Of a stretch of DNA of 64,000 nt, positions 35,752 through 45,840 are shown in pieces. Each line of letters starts with the position of its first letter. Position 1 is the first letter of the stretch. The stretch comes from Flavobacterium degerlachei (GTDB lineage: Bacteria > Bacteroidota > Bacteroidia > Flavobacteriales > Flavobacteriaceae). The DNA is taken from the NCBI RefSeq assembly GCF_900106645.1, contig NZ_FNMV01000014.1:1-64000 (forward strand). The letters run 5' to 3'. The position numbers and the translations under genes are program-made. The notes beneath the pieces are model-generated. The model was not told the origin of the DNA and ran no database searches. It worked only from the letters and a program-made list of their open reading frames with translations.

Positions 35752-35903
35752 TTTTTCCATTTTCATTTTTTTATTCCAATAGGCATATTGTGTTAGTAAG
35801 ATTATTACTTGGAAAAATGCGCATAATTCCCTCTGGTACAATCAGCTATTAAACGTATAAACACTTAGGGTTTAAATCTGTTTTAAGCATTAATTATATA
35901 CAG

Positions 35904-36944
35904 TTATGCGCTTTTTTTTCTTCTCACTATTTTTACAATACGACTATATATGATTTCCGCTAAATTCCAGTCATATCCATCAAAGTTGGTTGTATTATTA
36001 AATTGAATAACAACTGTATCAATGTCTTTGTAGTATTTGGCAATACTCTGATAGCCAGGTAACAAACCGGTATGTTCGTAGACGTAAATGGAGGAATAGA
36101 TTTCCTGTTCCCCTTTATTAAATACGGAACCATCGTTTAATGCTCTCAAGAATATACCCACATCCTCTGCAGTTGCTAGCATTAAGCCTGTATTTTCAGT
36201 TTTAAAATCTTTATCAACACCAACATAGTAGCCACTCATCACGTCGTCAATATTCACCTCACTCAGCGAACCGAAAGTATGTTTCAGCCCAAGGGGAATC
36301 AATATTTCCTCCTTGATATATTGTTGGTGGCTATAGCCCAACGTTTTATCAATGAGGTCCTCAATCAACATATAATTGGTATTGGAATAACCATAATCTT
36401 CATCTGGCTCAAAGTCAGCCGGTAAACCGAGTGCGTATTCAAGTGTTTCTTTTCTGTTTTTTGGAGGTTTTATCCAATAGTCAGGATGGTCAACAAAATT
36501 AGGAATACCACTCCGATGCTGCACCATCATTCTCAAGGTTATTTTGTCCGAATTTTCTATTCTACGGGCAAGTTCAGGAAAGTATTCAGCGAGTGTTTTA
36601 TCTAAAGACAAGCGCCCTTCTTTCACTAGCTTTGTGGTAGCAACAGCGATATATAACTTTGTAATACTTGCAATCTTGAATAAGGCTTGCGGGTAGGCAG
36701 GTATTTTATTTTTTCGGTCATGCCAGCCTGCGGCATAAAACTCCGGTGGCTTTCCAGCTTGGTCCACATAAACAATCATGCCGTCAAACCCATGACTGAT
36801 GCCTTCCTCTAATTGCTCTTGAACCGTGTCAGGTAATGGTAGTATCCATGCCTTTACCAAAACCCATGGTACGAAATACAACGAAGATATGCTTGCAATA
36901 ATAAATACTATTCTAAGCAGTCGTTTTATTGTTTTTTTGTTCAT
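35904..36944 (-). CDS. Serine hydrolase of the beta-lactamase/DD-peptidase (class C) family
   Basis: The start at 36942-36944 (MNKKTIKRLLRIVFIIASI) gives an N-terminal membrane anchor or signal. The class C fold motifs are present: KIASITKLYIAV with the catalytic Ser in SITK, YGYSNTNY as the Tyr motif, and YEHTGLLPGY as the third motif. It acts outside the inner membrane. It could be an esterase, DD-peptidase or beta-lactamase; sequence alone does not decide. Two more members of the family lie at 40038 and 41267. Confidence 0.88.
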   Translation of the reverse strand: MNKKTIKRLLRIVFIIASISSLYFVPWVLVKAWILPLPDTVQEQLEEGISHGFDGMIVYVDQAGKPPEFYAAGWHDRKNKIPAYPQALFKIASITKLYIAVATTKLVKEGRLSLDKTLAEYFPELARRIENSDKITLRMMVQHRSGIPNFVDHPDYWIKPPKNRKETLEYALGLPADFEPDEDYGYSNTNYMLIEDLIDKTLGYSHQQYIKEEILIPLGLKHTFGSLSEVNIDDVMSGYYVGVDKDFKTENTGLMLATAEDVGIFLRALNDGSVFNKGEQEIYSSIYVYEHTGLLPGYQSIAKYYKDIDTVVIQFNNTTNFDGYDWNLAEIIYSRIVKIVRRKKSA

Positions 36945-37156
36945 AGTTTCTTTTTTTTTCGGAAACATCAGTTCTAGTTATTTTCAGTATTTGAACAATA
37001 CTATTATATACGGGTGTGATATTCCAAGTCAGAAAGTCATTAAAATGCGCTTAAAGTGTCGTATTTTGGATATGGATTTCCATTATTAGTACATAATTTT
37101 TCGCCTCTATAATTTCATAATTTTAATGAATTCTTCAAATGCCGTTAACGTTAATT

Positions 37157-37519
37157 TCAGCTTAGTCTTTGATCAGTAATACTTTTAGTTATTTCAGATT
37201 TAACATCTCCCGTGTGTGCGGTAGTTTTATTTTCTATTAACATTATTTTGCATTCCTCTTCAGCTGAAACTCGGTGATTGATCCCTTTTTTCACTATAAA
37301 AAGATCCCCTTCGGTCATCGTAAAGCTATCTTTACCTTCTATTTCAAAAAGAAGGTTTCCTTCAATGACATAAAAAAGTTCATCTTCATTTTGGTGCTTG
37401 TGCCAAGGTACTTTTTCACCTTTTATTTTGGCTACCTTTATAAATACATCATTGACCTCTCCAATTATTTTAGGTGAAAAATACTCCTTGATGCTATTTG
37501 CTTTTTCTTTTAAATTCAT
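37157..37519 (-). CDS. Single-domain cupin, 120 aa (copy 1)
   Basis: A small beta-barrel with the metal-binding cupin motifs: VPWHKHQNEDELFYVIEGNL (His, His and Glu ligands) and the second motif GDLFIVKKGINHRV with the third His. It closely resembles the 124-aa cupin at 39601-39975, so the two are recent duplicates. Function is unknown; such proteins can be small-molecule isomerases, dioxygenases or binding proteins. Confidence 0.87.
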   Translation of the reverse strand: MNLKEKANSIKEYFSPKIIGEVNDVFIKVAKIKGEKVPWHKHQNEDELFYVIEGNLLFEIEGKDSFTMTEGDLFIVKKGINHRVSAEEECKIMLIENKTTAHTGDVKSEITKSITDQRLS

Positions 37520-37922
37520 CGTTGTTGTTTTTATTCTAGTGAATTTTTGCTTTAGTGTTTTCTAGTTTTAAGCCTTACCCATTGAGAATTGTTCAATGCG
37601 CTCTAAGTTCTGAAGGATTATTGTTTATGACATCTAGTGCCGCTAAATAAGTAAGACTTTGTAAAATGGATATGTTAAAGTTATTGTAAGATAAATATAA
37701 AATATTTGATGTATAGGCTTTTATGTGTTTTTTAAACCTATAAAATCTGTTTGTAAATGAGAAATTAACTTTTTATGCTTTGTTTGATCAGTACGGTGTC
37801 AATTTAAAATAACCTCTGCATTAGTAATAATTATTTAGGTTTCTATTTCATTAAAAGTTGATGTTTTTTTATCCTGTTTGAATAATTATTCCTCGAAATT
37901 CTAAAAGTACATTTGTTTATCG
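37520..37922. other. Intergenic stretch, no gene seen
   Basis: About 400 bases of AT-rich sequence between the cupin and CPBP genes. A minus-strand frame of some 65 codons runs through it but has no start codon and no recognisable match, so I leave it out. It should contain the cupin promoter. Confidence 0.4.
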
Positions 37923-38639
37923 CTAATTTATAACTCCATCATTTAAATATAATGCTATCAGGCTTATAGAATTAATAATTGCATGTGCAATTATTAGAGG
38001 GAACAGTTTTCGTTTAATTAGAAAATATATTGAACCAAATATTAGCGCAATACAACCAGTTGCAATAACACCTGCCAACCCTTGATAAATATGAAGCATC
38101 CCAAATATTGTTGCGTGTATAATTAATGCTAAAATAACACCTGATTTATTATTTCCGGTGCAATCTACCAATCTATTTAGTAAATACCCACGAAATAATA
38201 TTTCTTCACCCAAAGCTGCACCAAACCAAACTATAACAATTAGATAAAGTACAAACACAAGTGGTTTTCCCATAAAAAAGGCAAATCTATCAGCTACATC
38301 TGTTGGATTAGTCAAACTGAAGTTTTCTAATAATGGCTTTACAATTAATCCCATAACTGAGAAAATTGCAAATAAAATTAGAATTACTAGCAATATACTA
38401 ATTAACCAATTTTGTAAACCTTTTGGTAGTACAAATCCTAATTCTTTCCATTTTAACTTTTTATGTTTCATGAAAATTGTACTGACTATAACTCCACACC
38501 AAATTGCTATCGAGCCAGAGCCTATGATGTTAAAATAATCTCCAATATGTTTTATACTTAATATCGTAATAAACACAATTGCTATTTCTAGGACTATTTT
38601 TATATGTAATGATTTATTATATGGTTTTTTATTGTTCAT
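37923..38639 (-). CDS. CPBP-family intramembrane metalloprotease (CAAX-like)
   Basis: The 238-residue integral membrane protein has about seven hydrophobic helices and the CPBP motifs EEILFRGYLLNRL (motif 1, Glu-Glu plus Arg), LIIHATIFGMLHI (motif 2 His) and IAHAIINS (motif 3). The family cleaves within the membrane and in some bacteria gives self-immunity to bacteriocins. No peptide cluster is nearby, so its role here is open. It lies between duplicated modules. Confidence 0.9.
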   Translation of the reverse strand: MNNKKPYNKSLHIKIVLEIAIVFITILSIKHIGDYFNIIGSGSIAIWCGVIVSTIFMKHKKLKWKELGFVLPKGLQNWLISILLVILILFAIFSVMGLIVKPLLENFSLTNPTDVADRFAFFMGKPLVFVLYLIVIVWFGAALGEEILFRGYLLNRLVDCTGNNKSGVILALIIHATIFGMLHIYQGLAGVIATGCIALIFGSIYFLIKRKLFPLIIAHAIINSISLIALYLNDGVIN

Positions 38640-38756
38640 CTAGTTTGTTTTATTTTAATATTTGTGCGACTGGAAAAGCCGAGATTTTTTGGTTTAGTAT
38701 GATTCGTAGTTTCATAAGTAGTAAGGATTTGAGTTAATCGATATTACATCATCTTT

Positions 38757-39152
38757 TTATTGATGGTTCATACGGATAATCACATTTCCCTTTTTATGTC
38801 CTTTGTCGACATGAGCGTGGGCCATGGTTATTTGCTCCAATGAATAGGTTTGGTCAATTACTGCTTTCAATTTTCCTTTTTCAATTAATTGTTTGAAAAA
38901 AATCATATCATCTGCAGTTGCCTTTATCACCCCCGACACAATTTTTTTGTGGGTAAACAAAGATGTTATTGCACCAAATATCATTAAACCAATTCCAGCA
39001 CTTGTCATGAGGAGGTACCCTTTTTTATTCAGCGATTTTAGTGTTGCCCAAAAGGGGCTTTTGCCAACGGTGTCAAAAATGATGTCATAAGTTTGTCCGT
39101 TTTTTGTAAAATCTTCTTTTGTGGCTAGTATTTTTATACATGCCTGCGTTGG
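38757..39152 (-). pseudogene. C-terminal fragment of an MDR oxidoreductase
   Basis: The frame reads KILATKEDFTKNGQTYDII, then FDTVGKSPFWATLKSL and LIEKGKLKAVIDQTYSLEQI with a C-terminal KGHKKGNVIIRM. It matches the C-terminal third of the intact MDR protein at 34795-35751 (KEDFTKDNDKYDFIFDAVGK ... TGNVIINV). The GroES domain and nucleotide-binding motif are missing; the 5' junction is at about 39137-39152, right at the stop of the next gene. It is a remnant of a second copy of that gene. Confidence 0.85.
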
Positions 39153-39566
39153 CTATTTATTAGGTTCTTTTAGGTTTTTCCATTTCCACGCATACCAAAT
39201 AATAAATAGTGTTGCTGCAATTTCTATGGTACTGCAAAATACGTAATATTTGGTTGGAGAACCTACAAGCAGTGTTGAAGTCTGAACTAGAGTCATTATT
39301 GTACCTGCTATTATGTTAGCGTAGCTGTTAACTTTATTTCGCAATATTCTTGATAACAAGACCATAATTATTGGTATTTCAATGAAAATTGCGGCACCTA
39401 ATAAAAAATTTTCGTTTATAGCCATCCCACCCACATTTCCTGTCAAATATTGTTTTAGTAGGGTAACATCCATTAATCCCATTATGTCGCAATACAGATA
39501 ATTTAGAGTTACAAAAATCCACAGCGTTGAAAGCAACATTTTTTTGTCCATTTTTTTATTTTTCAT
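39153..39566 (-). CDS. DUF6326-like four-helix membrane protein
   Basis: The 137-residue protein has four membrane helices: LLSTLWIFVTLNYLYCDI, LLGAAIFIEIPIIMVLLS, ANIIAGTIMTLVQTSTLLVG and VFCSTIEIAATLFIIWYAW, with the conserved YLYCDIMGLMD after the first. This matches the small DUF6326 family as I know it. The function is unknown. Its stop abuts the MDR fragment, and its start lies about 35 bases after the second cupin gene. Confidence 0.75.
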   Translation of the reverse strand: MKNKKMDKKMLLSTLWIFVTLNYLYCDIMGLMDVTLLKQYLTGNVGGMAINENFLLGAAIFIEIPIIMVLLSRILRNKVNSYANIIAGTIMTLVQTSTLLVGSPTKYYVFCSTIEIAATLFIIWYAWKWKNLKEPNK

Positions 39567-39600
39567 AATTTACCATTGATCAATATTATTAAGTTTTGTT

Positions 39601-39975
39601 TTAGCTTTGCCTTTGATTGTCAATATTTTTAGTTATATCAGATTTAACATTTCCTGTATGATCAGTAGTTTTATTTTCTACTAACATAATTTTGCATTCT
39701 TGATCAGATGAAACACGGTGATTGACACCCTTTTCTATAATAAAAATATCGCCTTCGTTCATTATAAAGCTATCTTTCCCTTCAATTTCAAAAATAAGGC
39801 TTACTTCAATGACGTAAAAAAGTTCATGCTCATTTTGGTGATTGTGCCAAGGTACTTTTTCGCCCAATATTTTCACAATCTTGATATAAACATCGTTCAC
39901 CTCTCCAATAATTTTGGGCGAAAAATGATTCTTAATATTTTTTAGGGCAATTGGTATGTTTATTTTTGAATTCAT
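39601..39975 (-). CDS. Single-domain cupin, 124 aa (copy 2)
   Basis: A close relative of the 120-aa cupin at 37157-37519, with VPWHNHQNEHELFYVIE for the first metal motif and GDIFIIEKGVNHRV for the second. The usual Gly after YVIE is replaced by Val in this copy (YVIEVSL), the only notable change. It heads a short leftward pair with the DUF6326 gene. Confidence 0.87.
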   Translation of the reverse strand: MNSKINIPIALKNIKNHFSPKIIGEVNDVYIKIVKILGEKVPWHNHQNEHELFYVIEVSLIFEIEGKDSFIMNEGDIFIIEKGVNHRVSSDQECKIMLVENKTTDHTGNVKSDITKNIDNQRQS

Positions 39976-40037
39976 TATCAGTCAGTTCATTATTTAATTT
40001 AAATCTAAGCATATATTTTATGAGGTATTAGCCATTA

Positions 40038-41210
40038 TTATTGTTCAATATGCTTTAGAAGTGTTCTATATATATCCCTAACCTCTGACATAGAGTTTTC
40101 TGTCTCGGAGGTATTAACAAATATTATTATACCGTTTCCATTTTCTCTTAAAAAATATGCGTGGGATATCACTCCCGGATCATTTCCGCTATGTCCAATC
40201 TTTTCTAAATCCACACTCCAGAAAATACCTTTCCTAAAATCAGATGAAATTGGGTCTTTCATCATTTCTTTATAACTAGTAGCTTTTAAAATATTATCCT
40301 CACCGTTATAGCCCTGAATCATTGTAATAAGAAACTTACTAAAATCTGTAATGCTGGTCATAAAACCAGCATCGCCATAAGTAATTTGTTCATATTCTGG
40401 TGTTGGGTATCCATACCAATATAAAGTGGAAACGTTACGTGGTTGATAATTTTTTGAGGGCCAGCCAGACTTAGTGATTTGCAGTGGGTCAAGTATGTGT
40501 TTTTGAACAAATTCAATGTAACTCTCACCACTTACAAGGTCAATAATATAGGCAGCTATATTAGCGCCCATATTGCTATATTTATAGGTGCTTCCCGGAA
40601 GGCTATTAGAGAAGTTTTCTTTGCTGTACCAAATTCCATTTTTACTGTATTGATTTTCAATGAAATCGGAAATTGGCATCCATTCATTCATATTGAAAAG
40701 ATCTACAGCCTCCTTTACTTCTTGTTTAGTTTCATCAGGTAAATTATTATAAAAAGGCGGAATTTTGTCTTTGAATATATATGCTCGATCGTATTGATCA
40801 CCATCAATAATACTTGAAGTATGGTTTGCCAGTTGCTGGATTGTTATTTTTTCGTTTGGAAAATTTGGATTATAAATTTTAAATGGAAGGTAGTCGTTAA
40901 TGTTATCATTAAGATTTAATTTACCCATTTCTTGTGCTTTCATTAAGGCAACTCCAAGCAAAGTTTTAGAAATTGAAGCAATTGGTTGTATTGTATTTAT
41001 TGTATAAGGTGTTTTTGCTTCTAAATTAGCATAACCAAACCCTTTCGCATATACGATACTGTCTTTATTGACAATTGCAACAGCAAAACCAACAAGACTA
41101 CTGTTAATGCTTATTTTATTTAACTTTAGGGTAATTGAATCACCGACATTTTGCGCTCTGATTGATGTGCTAGTAGACAGAATAATAGTAAGTAAAAAAA
41201 GATTTTTCAT
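40038..41210 (-). CDS. Exported serine hydrolase, class C beta-lactamase family
   Basis: The 390-residue protein has a signal peptide (MKNLFLLTIILSTSTSIRAQ). Class C motifs are clear: ASISKTLLGVALMKA with SISK, KYSNMGANI as the Tyr motif, and GHSGNDPGVIS as the HxG motif. It is likely an esterase or DD-peptidase in the periplasm. It lies just downstream of the 601-aa relative on the same strand. Confidence 0.9.
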   Translation of the reverse strand: MKNLFLLTIILSTSTSIRAQNVGDSITLKLNKISINSSLVGFAVAIVNKDSIVYAKGFGYANLEAKTPYTINTIQPIASISKTLLGVALMKAQEMGKLNLNDNINDYLPFKIYNPNFPNEKITIQQLANHTSSIIDGDQYDRAYIFKDKIPPFYNNLPDETKQEVKEAVDLFNMNEWMPISDFIENQYSKNGIWYSKENFSNSLPGSTYKYSNMGANIAAYIIDLVSGESYIEFVQKHILDPLQITKSGWPSKNYQPRNVSTLYWYGYPTPEYEQITYGDAGFMTSITDFSKFLITMIQGYNGEDNILKATSYKEMMKDPISSDFRKGIFWSVDLEKIGHSGNDPGVISHAYFLRENGNGIIIFVNTSETENSMSEVRDIYRTLLKHIEQ

Positions 41211-41266
41211 TAGAATGAAATTTTTTGTTTAAAAAAAGACGAACAGTATCTTGTTTTGTTACCCTA

Positions 41267-43072
41267 CTAAGGGTTTATAACCTCAGCTTTAAAATTTATG
41301 GAACCGTCTGTCAAGATTAAGTCCGTATCAGTTAGCTTTATTTTTAAATCTTGCATCCCGCCATTTTGATGGCCATTGATAAAAAATTCATTTTCGCTTA
41401 TAGGTACTAATTTTACGCTATTGATATGACTTGTTTTAACGTCGTCATCCATAAACATTCCTTGTATTTTATTTGATGGGTTAATACTTAAAACGAATCC
41501 GACATCAACACTTTCAAAGTGAAATCTTATATGAACATTTTTGACTTCGTCTCCTTCAATTTTATAAATATTGTATGAAATGAACTTGCCTGCATGTTCT
41601 AAAAAATTGGACCACATTCCTTTTAACTGCGCTAATCCTTCTTCGGTACCTAAAAAACCTTGCATTTGATCATTGCCATAGTTTACAAGTCCTTCAAAAT
41701 TTTGGCTGCTCATTGCATTTGCAAAAAACAAAGCGGTTTCACTTGCGCCATTGTTTTCTTTCGCATTTCTTGAAAAAGCATAGGTAAATACTGACCATGG
41801 TGCTATGCCTGTTGCATCTAGGGAATAACTATTTCCGTTTTTTGTAAGAACAAGAGAGTGTTCACTGTCAAGTTGGTACGTTTTAGTTGAATTAGCGGTT
41901 ACACTAGATTTAGGTTTAATTGGTGATGGTAAAAATTCGACCTTCTTATCTAGTAGGATTGAAATAATTTTATCCGTAATTTCTCCTTCAACAAATGAGT
42001 TTTTGCCTTGAAAATCATCAGCTATTGGATTAACAGAAGTTGCATTGGATAAAATAATTATTTTAATGTTTTTTTCTGGTAGCGAACCCATGACAGATGC
42101 ATAACCAGGAAGTAATCCGTTGTTGTAGATCCATTTTTCACCTTCCTTATGGTCAATAACCCATCCCAATCCGGATAGCATTCCATTAACTCCCATATCT
42201 TTTGTACGACTATAAAGCTCGCTCACTGAGGCCGGTTTTAATACTATTCCATTATCCAAAGCTTGCATGAAATTATATAAATCAATTGTTGTTGAATTAA
42301 TATCAGCTGCTCCAGTAAGCCACGAAGGATCTAAATGATCATTAAGTCTTTCAATTTTGTTCATCCCTAAACCCAGATATGGCTGAGTTTTTTGGTCTAC
42401 AAACTTAAACGATGCAGAGGCCGTATTTTTCATGTTTGCAAGTTTAAAAACGGATTGGCCCATAAATTCGGCATAACTCTGTCCGCTCACTTTTTCAATT
42501 ATATGTGCTAAAAGTACATATCCAAAATTATTATATTCATATCCTGATCCAGGTTCAAAATTCAATTTTGAATCTTTAAATTCTTCTAAGAGTTTGTCAA
42601 AAGTTATGGCTTTTCCTGTAGGCATAAGACCGTTTCCACTGTCATCTGTCCTACCAATATTGGCTTGTATACCGGAACTGTTATTTAGCAAATGTTGGAT
42701 TGTGATACGATTCGAAAATTCGGGCATAAAATCTGGAAAATAAGATGAAATAGGAGTCTCTAATGTCAATTCTCCATTTTCAACTAACTTCATGATACCA
42801 ACAGCTGTTAGTGATTTCGAAAGGGAGGCAATCCCAAATATTGATTTAGCATTGTTTTTTCTATTTTCTTCAAAATCAGCATAACCAAAACTTTTTTGAT
42901 AGATTATCTTATTGTCTTTACTAATTAAAACATTTCCAATAAAACGATTATAATGAGTATAACTTTCAATTAACTCATTAATATTCTTTTTTAATACTTT
43001 GTCAGAAGTTGATTGCGCAAAGGAATTAAATCCTAAGGCAAAGGCGATTAATACCACGGCTACTTTTTTCAT
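41267..43072 (-). CDS. Exported serine hydrolase with C-terminal extension (601 aa)
   Basis: The protein has a signal peptide (MKKVAVVLIAFALGFNSFAQ) and a beta-lactamase-fold domain over about residues 30-380: ASLSKSLTAVGIMKL with SLSK, YEYNNFGYVLL as the Tyr motif, and YNNGLLPGYASVMG at the third motif, where Asn replaces the more usual His. The final 200 residues (from about PIKPKSSVTANSTK) form a separate beta-rich domain. It faces the divergent LytS kinase at 43283, which makes it a candidate target of that system. Confidence 0.88.
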   Translation of the reverse strand: MKKVAVVLIAFALGFNSFAQSTSDKVLKKNINELIESYTHYNRFIGNVLISKDNKIIYQKSFGYADFEENRKNNAKSIFGIASLSKSLTAVGIMKLVENGELTLETPISSYFPDFMPEFSNRITIQHLLNNSSGIQANIGRTDDSGNGLMPTGKAITFDKLLEEFKDSKLNFEPGSGYEYNNFGYVLLAHIIEKVSGQSYAEFMGQSVFKLANMKNTASASFKFVDQKTQPYLGLGMNKIERLNDHLDPSWLTGAADINSTTIDLYNFMQALDNGIVLKPASVSELYSRTKDMGVNGMLSGLGWVIDHKEGEKWIYNNGLLPGYASVMGSLPEKNIKIIILSNATSVNPIADDFQGKNSFVEGEITDKIISILLDKKVEFLPSPIKPKSSVTANSTKTYQLDSEHSLVLTKNGNSYSLDATGIAPWSVFTYAFSRNAKENNGASETALFFANAMSSQNFEGLVNYGNDQMQGFLGTEEGLAQLKGMWSNFLEHAGKFISYNIYKIEGDEVKNVHIRFHFESVDVGFVLSINPSNKIQGMFMDDDVKTSHINSVKLVPISENEFFINGHQNGGMQDLKIKLTDTDLILTDGSINFKAEVINP

Positions 43073-43282
43073 CTTTTATTATTTTATAATTAATTTTGAA
43101 GCAATATTAGATAGATAAGATCATACAATAAAATGTAAGTGACTGTTGTCCTTTTTGATGTGATGGAACACAGTATTTATGTAAAAAAAAAATAATTTCA
43201 CAGTAATATGGAGTCTGGTCCCTGAAAAGTAGACTTTCGCCCCTTTAATCTTTTTAAGTTATTTAAAAATCTATTTTTGACA

Positions 43283-44329
43283 ATGAAACACTTCAACATG
43301 AAAAAATATATAGAAATAGCAATCCACATTTTAGTATGGGGACTTGGTTACTTTTTAATTTTAAACTATACATCCACGATCGGTGACTTCAGGAAAGATA
43401 AAGGTCCCTATTGGATTGCAATATTGTTTGGTACGATTATGAATCAAGTGGTTTTTTATACAACAGCATTTTTTTTGGTACCTAAATTATTGCGGCTTAA
43501 AAAAATTAAGACATTATTCTTTTCTTTATTAGGAGGTTTTATACTTATTAATTTATTTGAAAGCGTCATAGATTATCGATATTTGGCAGTATTTTTCTCT
43601 TCCGCGAATGAGTCCTTCGCAGTAAATTTATTGTATAACTCTGTGGTTAGCTACTTTATATTACTTGCCGCTTTGTCTTATGCTCTCATAAAATATTGGA
43701 TACAGAATGAAAAACTAAAAAGAATATTGCTTGAAGAAAAACTTTCCACCGAAATGGCTTTTTTGAAGTCTAAAATTAATCCACATTTTCTATTTAATGT
43801 TTTAAACAGTTTTTATGCACAATCATTACGGAGTAATGCTCCCGAATTAGCTGATGGAATTGCTAAACTGGCAGAATTAATGCGTTATATGGTTTACGAA
43901 ACGAATGAGGAAAAAGTGGCGCTGGATAGAGAAATTAATCATCTTAAAAATTTCATTCAGGTATATCAGTTGCGAATTGCTAAAGAAGACGAAGTGTCTA
44001 TAAATTTTGTAGTAAAAGGGGATATAAAAGCGGTTAAAATAAGTCCTATGTTGCTTATTCCATTTGTTGAAAACGCTATAAAACATGGTATTGATCCTAA
44101 AATAAAATCAGTAATTGATATATGCTTAAAGATTGAAAGAAAAAAGTTGTACTTTAAAGTAACCAATGCAATACATCAAAGTATTTATGGTTTAGCCGAT
44201 GAACCCTCTGGTTTCGGGCTTGATAATTTAAAAAAGAGACTCTCCATTTTATATCCGGATATTTATACTTTAGAAACAAAAGAAGAAAATGGATATTTTA
44301 TATCTTTACTCATTCTACAACTTGATTAA
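43283..44329 (+). CDS. LytS-type sensor histidine kinase
   Basis: The frame could begin at 43277 (TTG), 43283 (ATG) or 43298 (ATG, MKKYIEIAIHILVWG). I list 43283; TATTTTTG at 43272-43279 looks like a -7 box and could favour the later ATG. The product has four membrane helices in the first 135 residues, then KSKINPHFLFNVLNSFYAQ with phospho-acceptor His near residue 168, the ATPase N box in FVENAIKHGIDPK, and the G box in GFGLDNLKKRLSILY. The response regulator follows after 8 bases. Confidence 0.92.
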   Translation: MKHFNMKKYIEIAIHILVWGLGYFLILNYTSTIGDFRKDKGPYWIAILFGTIMNQVVFYTTAFFLVPKLLRLKKIKTLFFSLLGGFILINLFESVIDYRYLAVFFSSANESFAVNLLYNSVVSYFILLAALSYALIKYWIQNEKLKRILLEEKLSTEMAFLKSKINPHFLFNVLNSFYAQSLRSNAPELADGIAKLAELMRYMVYETNEEKVALDREINHLKNFIQVYQLRIAKEDEVSINFVVKGDIKAVKISPMLLIPFVENAIKHGIDPKIKSVIDICLKIERKKLYFKVTNAIHQSIYGLADEPSGFGLDNLKKRLSILYPDIYTLETKEENGYFISLLILQLD

Positions 44330-44337
44330 CAATTCTT

Positions 44338-45075
44338 ATGGACTGTGTAATAATTGATGATGAACCCGCTGCTATTGATGTACTTAAATTCCATTTAAGT
44401 AATATGCCATTTATGGTATTGAAGAAAACTTTTAGAGATCCTTTAGATGCGCTTGAATATCTTCAAAAGAATACAGTTGATCTTGTTTTCTTAGATATAA
44501 ATATGCCTAAATTATCGGGGATTAGCTTTCCTAAGTTTTTACAAAATCCACCTCTTATTATATTTACTACTGCTTATTCAGAATATGCGTTAGATAGTTA
44601 CGAGCATGGAGCTGTTGACTATCTTTTAAAACCAATTGAATTTGACAAACTTCTTAAAGCTGTTATGAAAGCAAAACAGCTTTTTGAAACAAACTTAAGA
44701 ATCCCAATTGCAAATAATGAAATTTATCCTGACTTTTCTGAACAAACAATTTTTATTAAAAGCGGATCAGAATTTCATCAATTGTTTATTCAAAATATAA
44801 AATACATAGAAAGTGATGGTAATTATGTGACTTTCTATACAGATAAACGACCTATTTTGGCACGCTATAAAATATCTGAAGTATTGGAATTACTACCTGA
44901 GCAATATTTTGTTAGAATACATCGATCCTATATTGTGGCTTTAAAACATATAGAAACAGTCAAAAAACATTGTGTAATAATAGACTCAAAAGAAATTCCC
45001 ATAAGTAGTAATTATAGGGAGAAATTTATTTCTATCATAGATGACATAGTTAAGAAAAGAGAAAATAATATTTAA
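44338..45075 (+). CDS. LytTR-family response regulator
   Basis: The 245-residue protein has a receiver (IIDDEP at residues 5-10, LVFLDINMPKLSG with phospho-acceptor Asp53, TTAYSEYAL, DYLLKPI) and a LytTR domain (IKYIESDGNYVTFY, YFVRIHRSYIVALKHI). It is co-transcribed with the kinase and paralogous to the pair at 32894-34728. The pair flanks the serine hydrolase/cupin block on its other side. Confidence 0.93.
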   Translation: MDCVIIDDEPAAIDVLKFHLSNMPFMVLKKTFRDPLDALEYLQKNTVDLVFLDINMPKLSGISFPKFLQNPPLIIFTTAYSEYALDSYEHGAVDYLLKPIEFDKLLKAVMKAKQLFETNLRIPIANNEIYPDFSEQTIFIKSGSEFHQLFIQNIKYIESDGNYVTFYTDKRPILARYKISEVLELLPEQYFVRIHRSYIVALKHIETVKKHCVIIDSKEIPISSNYREKFISIIDDIVKKRENNI

Positions 45076-45115
45076 AAAACGATTGATTTTAGAGAAAAGC
45101 AGTTTTTTAATATTA

Positions 45116-45711
45116 TTATTCAAACCATCTTGTCTTTATCGAAATAAGAGCTGGATTTACTTTTATTACATACCTCGTGTCTGACAGCAATTCTTGTAAT
45201 ATTGTATTAATTGAATTTACTATTATTTTGTCACTATAACGCAGTCGTGAAATGGTGCAAAAAGTGGGAAGTAATTTATTATTTCCCGTTATTAAAATAA
45301 GCTGAACGGTGCTATGGTAATTGTCATCTAATGAGACTTCCATTTTTTTTGATTCCAAATGTCGAATGACTGTGGTGCGATAAATTTTTCAAAGTCTACC
45401 TGAAATAATTCTTTAGATTCATAGTATAGTGCTTCTGGAACGTGTACATTAAAATTGCTTATCATAAAGTTATCGTCTAAGATAAATGTTGTTTGCACTA
45501 AGTTTTGATAACTGTAACGGGGATTAACATAACCTGATCGCAGTATAATATCATGCATTTGTCCAGCAAGATTGGTAAGCATTTTAGACAGTTTACCCAC
45601 TTCGTCGTTTTGATCTGTTTTGATAATTCTAAAAGCGAGATTGCCAGTTGCCATTTCGAACAGCATTTGGTAAATTGCCTTAATCCTTTGTTGGTTTTGT
45701 TGCGTATCCAT
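45116..45711 (-). pseudogene. Frameshifted and truncated PAS-AraC regulator
   Basis: The first part (MDTQQNQQRIKAIYQMLFEM, LVQTTFILDDNFMISNFN) reads to DIWNQKK, then shifts. The second part (STVQLILITGNNKLLPTFCT ... ILQELLSDTRYVIKVNPA) continues in the neighbouring frame. Together they match the N-terminal PAS-like region of a Flavobacteria/Bacteroidota AraC-family regulator. The shift falls at a run of eight A's on the coding strand (T's at about 45344-45351). The C-terminal helix-turn-helix, normally about 100 residues, is absent: the frame ends at 45116 next to the LytTR gene. Two independent lesions make it a pseudogene. Confidence 0.8.
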
Positions 45712-45840
45712 GATGTTGTATTTGTGAAGATTTGAAGGAATGGAGTGGGGAAGTGCTGACAAAATTATATAATGCAATTCTCCGAATCAAGAAGTATGGT
45801 GTTCAATTCGGGAATTGAATAGTTGTTTTTTAGTGAATAC

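Noticed and set aside
36826..37089. Plus-strand frame of 87 codons
   Set aside because: Overlaps the N-terminal coding part of the serine hydrolase on the other strand and has no protein features of its own.
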